Of a stretch of DNA of 64,000 nucleotides, positions 58,538 to 64,000 are shown piece after piece. How positions within the stretch are numbered: the first letter of the stretch is position 1; every line of letters begins with the position of its first letter. Source of the stretch: Methanosphaera stadtmanae. Lineage in GTDB: Archaea; Methanobacteriota; Methanobacteria; Methanobacteriales; Methanobacteriaceae. The notes beneath the pieces were generated by a model, which saw only the letters and a program-made list of their open reading frames with translations, was not told the origin of the DNA and searched no databases. The stretch covers positions 1 to 64,000 of the forward strand of contig SUTQ01000007.1 of NCBI GenBank assembly GCA_015062805.1. The letters run 5' to 3'. The position numbers and the translations under genes are program-made.

Positions 58538-58770
58538 ATCTTTATCTCCTGTCATATTGTTGAGAGGTAATATTATTAAAACGTAATAAGTGAAATTTAA
58601 TGGAGTTTCTGTTATAATATTTTTTTTACCTCTCAAACTTTATTATGTTTGAAGGTTAGAAATTAGTCTAAAATTATATGACAAGAATAAAATATTAGAA
58701 AAAATATATCTTAAGATGTACTAAAAAACATAAAAAATAAGAAACAATTAATTTAATAAGGATTGATATT

Positions 58771-59262
58771 ATGGAAATTAAAGAAAAAAGAATTCCTGAT
58801 CAAAAAGTAGCATATGTTCCACACACTGATAGTTTCAGCAAATTACCCGAATTTATTGAAGAAGTCGGAGAGTTAATTGCTGAAAATAATTTGGAAGCAG
58901 TAGGATATCCGTATGGATCTTATGATAATGATTTAGAAGAATATGCAGAAAATCACCAGATATTTGAAGTTGGAATGCCTATTAAATCTTTTGATATGGG
59001 TGGAAAACCTGCAGGTAGGCTTGGAAAGTTAGGTCTTAAGGAAGTAACTAGTCACACTGTTTTATCAGCTATACATAAGGGATCCCATAAAAATTTCAAC
59101 GATTCAATAAGAGAAATGGTTAATTTTGCAGTGGAAAATCAGTATGATATTGTTGGACCAATAACTGAAATTTATCTTCCAGCAACTCCAGAAACACCAG
59201 TTGAAGAAACAAAAACAGAAATTCAGTTGCCTGTAATATATATGGGTCCAAAAAGAGATTAA
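58771..59262 (+). CDS. GyrI-like small-molecule binding domain protein
   Basis: This 163-residue stand-alone GyrI/AraC effector-binding domain begins IKEKRIPDQKVAYVPHTDSF and shows YPYGSYDNDLEEY, FEVGMPI and a C-terminal PITEIYL strand. Such domains bind hydrophobic or amphipathic small molecules. AAGGAT precedes the ATG. It is monocistronic, function unknown. Confidence 0.8.
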   Translation: MEIKEKRIPDQKVAYVPHTDSFSKLPEFIEEVGELIAENNLEAVGYPYGSYDNDLEEYAENHQIFEVGMPIKSFDMGGKPAGRLGKLGLKEVTSHTVLSAIHKGSHKNFNDSIREMVNFAVENQYDIVGPITEIYLPATPETPVEETKTEIQLPVIYMGPKRD

Positions 59263-59748
59263 ACTCATTTCTATTTTTTTTAAATCTTTGTAATTTTATT
59301 AAAAAAAGTTATGTAGTATAAATAGAACTTATCAATAAAATTCTATTAATCATTAGCTATATCACTTAAGCTCAGGATTTGGTTGTGTAGATTAATTCCC
59401 TTTTTTTTAAGAAGAATAATTAAGTATTTAAAATATTAGGAAAAGTTTCAAAAATTCTTTAAAAATAAAAAAATTTTGAAAGTTTATACTATATATCTTT
59501 TTCAAGTTTTGCAGAGCTTTTCTTAATTAAATTTTAAATACTATATCATTCTCATATAGCTAATTAACTAATTATTATATTTATATGTTCTTATATATAA
59601 ATCGTTACAATTTTTTTTATTAAAGTTATAACTATAAAATTTTATAAAAATAGCTTAATTTTCATTTTTTTAAACAGGGGTGGTTAATCTTTTTTTGTTG
59701 GAATCGAACTTAAAATAAAAAAAGAATTTGAGGATAAAGGTTAAGTAA
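59263..59748. other. AT-rich gap between convergent genes, nothing firm seen
   Basis: The region lies between the ends of the GyrI-like and aIF5A genes. It contains T-runs on both strands and an imperfect TTTCAAAAATT/AAATTTTGAAA repeat, but no gene or convincing RNA. Confidence 0.4.
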
Positions 59749-60147
59749 TTAGTTACCACCTTTGGTTCTCATGATTTTCATGTTACCCATTGCTTCAATG
59801 TATTCTACTTCTTTACCTTCAACGATTTCATCTTTTAAATCTTCTGGTATAGGTAAATCTATAGTTTCATAGGTTTCTAAGTCCATAAGTTGTACTTCGT
59901 CACCCATTAAAGCAATAACTTGTCCTACTCTTTTATCAATGATAGGTACATCTACTTTTGCGTTTACAGGTTTTACAAGACTTCTTTTTTGGCTGTCGAA
60001 TAAACCTACAGCTTCAATACGTGCTTTTGCAGCTCCATGTTTACCAGGGGATGATGTTGAGATACTGATAATTTTTGAAGCTTCTCCATCTAATACTAAG
60101 TATTTTCCTTGTTTTAAAGTTTTAATTTCTACTACTTTAGTTGCCAT
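59749..60147 (-). CDS. eif5a: Translation initiation factor 5A
   Basis: This 132-residue EF-P-like factor helps peptide bond formation at difficult sequences. [10 protein letters not shown] carries the lysine (residue 36) that is modified to hypusine or deoxyhypusine. The N-terminal SH3-like and C-terminal OB domains are both present. It is divergent from dnaG across 433 bases. Confidence 0.96.
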   Translation of the reverse strand: MATKVVEIKTLKQGKYLVLDGEASKIISISTSSPGKHGAAKARIEAVGLFDSQKRSLVKPVNAKVDVPIIDKRVGQVIALMGDEVQLMDLETYETIDLPIPEDLKDEIVEGKEVEYIEAMGNMKIMRTKGGN

Positions 60148-60580
60148 TAATTTCCCTCAAAGAATTTTATATATTGTAAATTTTGTTCTAATTTTTTTAT
60201 AGAACTGTCTTACTTAATTGTGATTAATAAGTAAAAATCATATTAAAAAAATAAATTGTATTTCATATACAATTAGCTATGAAATAATTTATATCTATTC
60301 TAATTAATATATCTTTCTTTTTAATATCATTAGTCAAAAATATATAACATGACATGAATAAATAATAATTGTGTATGATATAACGAAGTGTTATAAAATA
60401 TACTTATTAAATAATAATAATTTATATTAAATAGTACTGTTGAGTCAGTAAGACTTATAATGATTCAACAGGATGGATATCAGTTATGATATCATTCATT
60501 TATAATAATAAAAAAATCAAATGTATTAACGTTTTTTCATCTCTTCGCTTAAAAATAGATTAAATCTAAAGGCGATATAT
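60148..60580. other. Divergent gap with paired hairpins
   Basis: TGTTGAGTC (60438-60446) pairs over 9 bp (one G-T) with GATTCAACA (60462-60470), and GATATC (60476-60481) with GATATC (60488-60493) right after. The two adjacent hairpins could be a small RNA or part of the dnaG leader. TATA-like AT-rich tracts precede them. Confidence 0.4.
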
Positions 60581-61987
60581 ATGACTCATAAAAATGCTAA
60601 ATATCATGATGATGAAGAATATATTTATGTGTTTAAGGATGAAGTTACAACTACAAAATATTTGATACATTCCCAAATAAATGCCAAGGGGTTTGTTGAA
60701 AAACCTGACGTTGTTGGTGCAATATTTGGACAAACAGAAGGTCTGCTTAGTGATAGTCTTGATTTACGAGAATTACAGAAGACTGGTAGGATAGGCAGAA
60801 TAAAAGTAGACATGACTAATAAATCAGGTAAAACAAAAGGTGAAGTAATAATTCCATCAAGTTTGGATAGAATAGAAACAACAATTCTTGCAGCATCATT
60901 GGAAACTATCAACAGGGTAGGTCCTTGTGAAGCAAGTTTAAGAGTAACTTCTATTGAAGATGTCCGTGCAGTTAAACGACGAACTATTGTTGAACGAGCT
61001 AAAGAATTATACAAAAATATGATGGAAGAATTTACACCTGAAAGTTCCAGAATGATTGATGAAGTTAAAGAATCAATCAAAGTACCTGAAATTATTGAAT
61101 ATGGTGAAGATAATTTGCCTGCAGGTCCTAATACTCCAACTTCCGATGCAATTCTTATTGTTGAAGGAAGATCTGACGTATTAAACCTACTAAAATATGG
61201 TATAAAAAATACTATAGCAGTTGAAGGGGTAAATGTACCAAAAACTGTGGCAGATTTAACAAAAGAAAGAACTGTTACAGCATTTCTTGATGGTGATCGT
61301 GGAGGAGACTTAATTCTCAAAGAATTACTTCAAATTGGAGACATAGATTATGTTACACGAGCTCCGAGAGGTCAAGAAGTAGAATATCTTAATAGAGATC
61401 AAGTAATCTATGCATTAAAGAATAAAACTTCTGTTGATAAAATTACTCAACATGCAAATTACAATCACAATCAACACAATTATCATAAAACTACAAAAAG
61501 AGATAACAAAAAACCTGATGTAATGGTCGGGTATGAAAAAACAGTAGTAACTAATGATAATGAAAAGGATAAAGATTTTGCAGATTTTACAACAGAATTA
61601 AAAGAACAACTTGAAAAAGAGATTAAACAATCCGAACAGGATACTACTGTTCTTAAAAAAGAATCTATTGAAGAAAAATCAGAAAAAAGACTAGGAGAAC
61701 CTGTTAAAAAACAAAATAAGTATTTGACATTATTGGATGATGTTAAAGGTACAGGTAAAGGTAATTTATTTGATGAAAATTTCAATGTTCTTAATCAAGT
61801 TAAAGTTGAAAATCTTTATAATGAAATCAAAAATTCAGAAAGTAATATAAAAACTGTTGTATTTGATGGTATTATAAGTCAAAGATTGGTGGATTTATCT
61901 AAGGAAAAGAATATTGAATGTTTAGTAGCAGTTAAAATGACTGAAGTTGTAAAAAAACCTGAAACCATAAAAATTATAACTAAATAA
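60581..61987 (+). CDS. dnaG: DnaG-type protein with TOPRIM domain
   Basis: This 468-residue archaeal DnaG-like primase is also found in the exosome as an RNA-binding subunit. The TOPRIM domain shows ILIVEGRSDVLNLL with Glu195 and AFLDGDRGGD with Asp237 and Asp239. N-terminal residues 1-180 are the archaeal DnaG domain. After about 290 comes a long low-complexity, Asn/His/Lys/Glu-rich linker before the C-terminal domain. GGCGAT stands upstream of the ATG. Confidence 0.94.
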   Translation: MTHKNAKYHDDEEYIYVFKDEVTTTKYLIHSQINAKGFVEKPDVVGAIFGQTEGLLSDSLDLRELQKTGRIGRIKVDMTNKSGKTKGEVIIPSSLDRIETTILAASLETINRVGPCEASLRVTSIEDVRAVKRRTIVERAKELYKNMMEEFTPESSRMIDEVKESIKVPEIIEYGEDNLPAGPNTPTSDAILIVEGRSDVLNLLKYGIKNTIAVEGVNVPKTVADLTKERTVTAFLDGDRGGDLILKELLQIGDIDYVTRAPRGQEVEYLNRDQVIYALKNKTSVDKITQHANYNHNQHNYHKTTKRDNKKPDVMVGYEKTVVTNDNEKDKDFADFTTELKEQLEKEIKQSEQDTTVLKKESIEEKSEKRLGEPVKKQNKYLTLLDDVKGTGKGNLFDENFNVLNQVKVENLYNEIKNSESNIKTVVFDGIISQRLVDLSKEKNIECLVAVKMTEVVKKPETIKIITK

Positions 61988-62038
61988 ATTAAAGAATTAC
62001 TTTTCTTTATATTTTTATAAAAACGTGGAGGAAATTAT

Positions 62039-62992
62039 ATGTCTGAAGGATATCTTGAAGAAATAGAATTTGAAGATCAAATTGAAGATTACATTCTTGA
62101 AATGGATATACAAAGTTATTCTTCCAATACTCTGAAGACATATTCTTCTATTCTTCACAGTTTTTATAATTATTTATTGACTCAAAAGACAATTAAAGAT
62201 GAAAAAGGTTTATTACGTTCTTTTAAAAGATATTTACAACATTTAAAAAGAGATAATGAAGTCTCTCAAAATTATTTATATCTTGTTGCTGTTGTGATTA
62301 AAAAATTTTTTGCATTTGCTGAAATATCTATTTATGACGAAATCAAAGCACCAAAAAGAACAAAATCTTTACCTAAATCTTTAAATGAACAGGAAGTTTA
62401 TAATCTTATACATGCTAAGGATGGTGAATATAATCCTGAAAAATCAAATCCTCAAAATATTTCCCGTTTGCGAAATAAATTAATTCTAACTCTTTTATAT
62501 TCAACAGGATTAAGGGTTTCGGAATTAATTAAACTTCAAATAAAAACTATTGATTTTGAAGAACGTACTATACGAGTTCGTGGTAAAGGGGAAAAGGATA
62601 GAATTGTCATATTTGATAATGCAACACTTGATTTGATTGAGGAATACCTTGAAAAAAGAGGTGTTCAAAATGAATACTTGTTTGTCAATCAAAAAAATAA
62701 CACTTTGACTTCAAGATATATACAGTATATGATTAAAGAATATGCTGAAAAAGCCGGAATAAAAAGAAGGGTTACACCACACATATTAAGACATTCTTTT
62801 GCAACACACCTCTTGAAAAATGGTGTGGATATAAGAGCAATTCAACAGTTATTGGGTCACAGTAATTTAAGTACTACACAGATTTATACTAGTGTTGACA
62901 TGCATACACTTAAGGATGTTTATGATGATGCTTGGTTAAGCAGGGATCAAAATGTCCGTAAAAATAGTGAAATGGAAACCTTTACAGAATAA
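62039..62992 (+). CDS. xerA: XerA-type tyrosine recombinase
   Basis: This 317-residue recombinase has all the active-site residues: Arg159 in STGLRVSEL, Lys183 in RGKGEKDR, His248 and Arg251 in TPHILRHSF, His274 in LLGHSN and nucleophile Tyr283. The N-terminal part is a SAM-like core-binding domain. Genes of this form resolve chromosome dimers at dif in archaea. It follows dnaG by 51 bases in a housekeeping context, with no sign of an integrated element. GGAGG precedes the ATG. Confidence 0.93.
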   Translation: MSEGYLEEIEFEDQIEDYILEMDIQSYSSNTLKTYSSILHSFYNYLLTQKTIKDEKGLLRSFKRYLQHLKRDNEVSQNYLYLVAVVIKKFFAFAEISIYDEIKAPKRTKSLPKSLNEQEVYNLIHAKDGEYNPEKSNPQNISRLRNKLILTLLYSTGLRVSELIKLQIKTIDFEERTIRVRGKGEKDRIVIFDNATLDLIEEYLEKRGVQNEYLFVNQKNNTLTSRYIQYMIKEYAEKAGIKRRVTPHILRHSFATHLLKNGVDIRAIQQLLGHSNLSTTQIYTSVDMHTLKDVYDDAWLSRDQNVRKNSEMETFTE

Positions 62993-63021
62993 TCTTTTTA
63001 GATTATCAAACTTTTTTTTTT
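62989..63021 (+). terminator. Terminator of xerA
   Basis: ATAATCT (62989-62995) pairs with AGATTAT (63000-63006) across TTTT, followed by CAAAC and a run of ten T. Confidence 0.7.
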
Positions 63022-63085
63022 AAAATAATTTTTTCATGTAAAAATAGCATTTTTTAGTTATTTAATTAAAAAAAAATAATGGGGA

Positions 63086-64000
63086 TTAGTTTCGAAGTAT
63101 TATGTAAATCATATATACTATGAATAATCCAATTAACAATAAACCATCTTTTCTGTCGAAATCAGTATGTTTATATGCTAAAAGGTAGGAAATGATGATT
63201 ATTACCAGCATAATCAGGGTATCTGTGAACATTATTCCTGTAGTTGGAATAGGACTTATGGAATCTGTTAAACCGAGAATGAAAAGAATGTTGAATATGT
63301 TACTACCCATAGCGTTTCCAATTGCGATATCTGTTTTTTTATTATATGCTGCAGTTAAACTTGTTATAAGTTCGGGTAAACTCGTACCTATGGAAACTAT
63401 AGTTAAACCAACAAGTGTTTCACTCATACCTAAACTCAATGCAATATCTTTTGAGGATTCTACTACAAAGTTTCCACCCAGCGCAATTCCTATAATACCA
63501 ATAATGATATATAATCCTATGCGTGTTGGTGTTAAATGGGTTGTACCTACAGGCATATTTTTACTTTCCTTTCTGGATTTGGATATTAAGAAAGCTATAT
63601 ATAGAATAATTAGGATTAATAATATTATTCCTTCAATTCGACTAATTTGGCTACCTGTGAATATGAATAATAGTAGTAGTAAAGAACTTCCTATTAGAAT
63701 TGGGTAATCTTGTTTTAATGTATCTTTAGTAACGCTAAGGTTAACCATTATTGCTGTTGCACCGATTACCACTAAAGTATTAAATATATTACTTCCAACA
63801 ATATTACTGACGGCTATAGCATTACTTCCAGTTAATGCTGAGGTTACTGAAACTGCTGCTTCGGGAGCACTAGTACCCAATGCTACAATAGTTAAACCAA
63901 TAATCATTGCAGGTATCTTAAGTTTTGTAGCTAAATCACTGGCTCCTTCCACAAATAAATCTGCTCCTTTTATAAGAAATACAAATCCTACTAACAGGAG
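63086..64000 (-). CDS. Na+/Ca2+ exchanger-family antiporter (N-terminus beyond window)
   Basis: The frame stays open to the right edge, where LLLVGFVFLIKGADLFVEGA, the usual family start region, is read; only some N-terminal residues are missing. The two alpha repeats are GLTIVALGTSAPE ... VSNIVGSNIFN and GLTIVSIGTSLPE ... GNAMGSNIFN, with the acidic residues that bind the cation. About ten membrane helices. The family (YrbG/CaxA type) exchanges sodium or protons for calcium. It is convergent with xerA. Confidence 0.93.
   Translation of the reverse strand, partial: LLLVGFVFLIKGADLFVEGASDLATKLKIPAMIIGLTIVALGTSAPEAAVSVTSALTGSNAIAVSNIVGSNIFNTLVVIGATAIMVNLSVTKDTLKQDYPILIGSSLLLLLFIFTGSQISRIEGIILLILIILYIAFLISKSRKESKNMPVGTTHLTPTRIGLYIIIGIIGIALGGNFVVESSKDIALSLGMSETLVGLTIVSIGTSLPELITSLTAAYNKKTDIAIGNAMGSNIFNILFILGLTDSISPIPTTGIMFTDTLIMLVIIIISYLLAYKHTDFDRKDGLLLIGLFIVYMIYIILRN

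Noticed and set aside
59341-59410. Possible small RNA around TATCACTTAAGCTCAGGA
   Set aside because: No stable stem, promoter or terminator could be assembled around it.
62039-62992. XerA as the integrase of a mobile element
   Set aside because: It sits directly after dnaG, with no tRNA target, repeats or phage-like genes nearby.

Overview
The window looks like a piece of the chromosome of a methanogenic archaeon of the Methanobacteriales, most likely Methanosphaera or a very close relative. The DNA is strongly AT-rich. RNA polymerase is split in the methanogen way (rpoH, B'', B', A', A''). There are archaeal-only enzymes of coenzyme F420, purine and pterin synthesis (CofD, CofE, GTP cyclohydrolase III, PurO, MptD), a Cys-rich protein I take to be methanogenesis marker 9, and four large cell-surface adhesin-like proteins of the type that is abundant in gut Methanobacteriales. 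No insertion sequence, prophage, CRISPR array or rRNA operon was seen.

Layout. 1-9 kb: a Cna-B-repeat adhesin (cut by the left edge), a CbiM/NikM-type metal-uptake pair, and a second adhesin with Ig-like repeats. 9-15 kb: two minus-strand operons, marker 9-sirC-hemA (entry into tetrapyrroles and F430) and cofE-cofD-GTP cyclohydrolase III-TIM barrel (F420). 15-21 kb: exbB-exbD-purO, rnhB, then archaetidylserine synthase, a DUF515 membrane protein, MptD and a coiled-coil protein. 21.7-29.6 kb: korDABC-sucC, DUF1002, taw1, tpiA-pgk. 29.7-45.3 kb: six tRNA genes, the RNA polymerase operon, L30e, NusA, S12, S7, EF-2, EF-1A, S10 and tRNA-Ser. 45.5-45.9 kb: an apparently free-standing structured RNA gene. 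46-53 kb: aRF1, UMP kinase, small conserved proteins, gar1 and an unusual tfb, then bioY. 53-58.6 kb: two more adhesins. 58.7-64 kb: GyrI-like protein, aIF5A, DnaG, XerA and a Na+/Ca2+ exchanger cut by the right edge.

Two observations stand out. First, transcription factor B (50121-51914) is almost twice the usual length. A complete 311-residue core is preceded by about 286 residues holding five AT-hook (GRP) cores in a Lys/Thr-rich tract and then an acidic tract. A strong ribosome binding site supports the long start. Second, 45541-45924 carries a TATA-like box, a modular set of repeats with a motif that occurs three times, and a 12-bp hairpin plus T-run terminator. It has no convincing protein and I cannot match it to SRP RNA or RNase P RNA.

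A further pattern is that the longer gaps inside the rpo-str cluster (before rpoB'', rps12, EF-1A and rps10) each hold nested or mutually exclusive inverted repeats. This suggests RNA- or operator-based control of the transcription and translation genes. Several of these genes (rpoH, rpoA', rps12, EF-2) start at TTG behind good Shine-Dalgarno sites.
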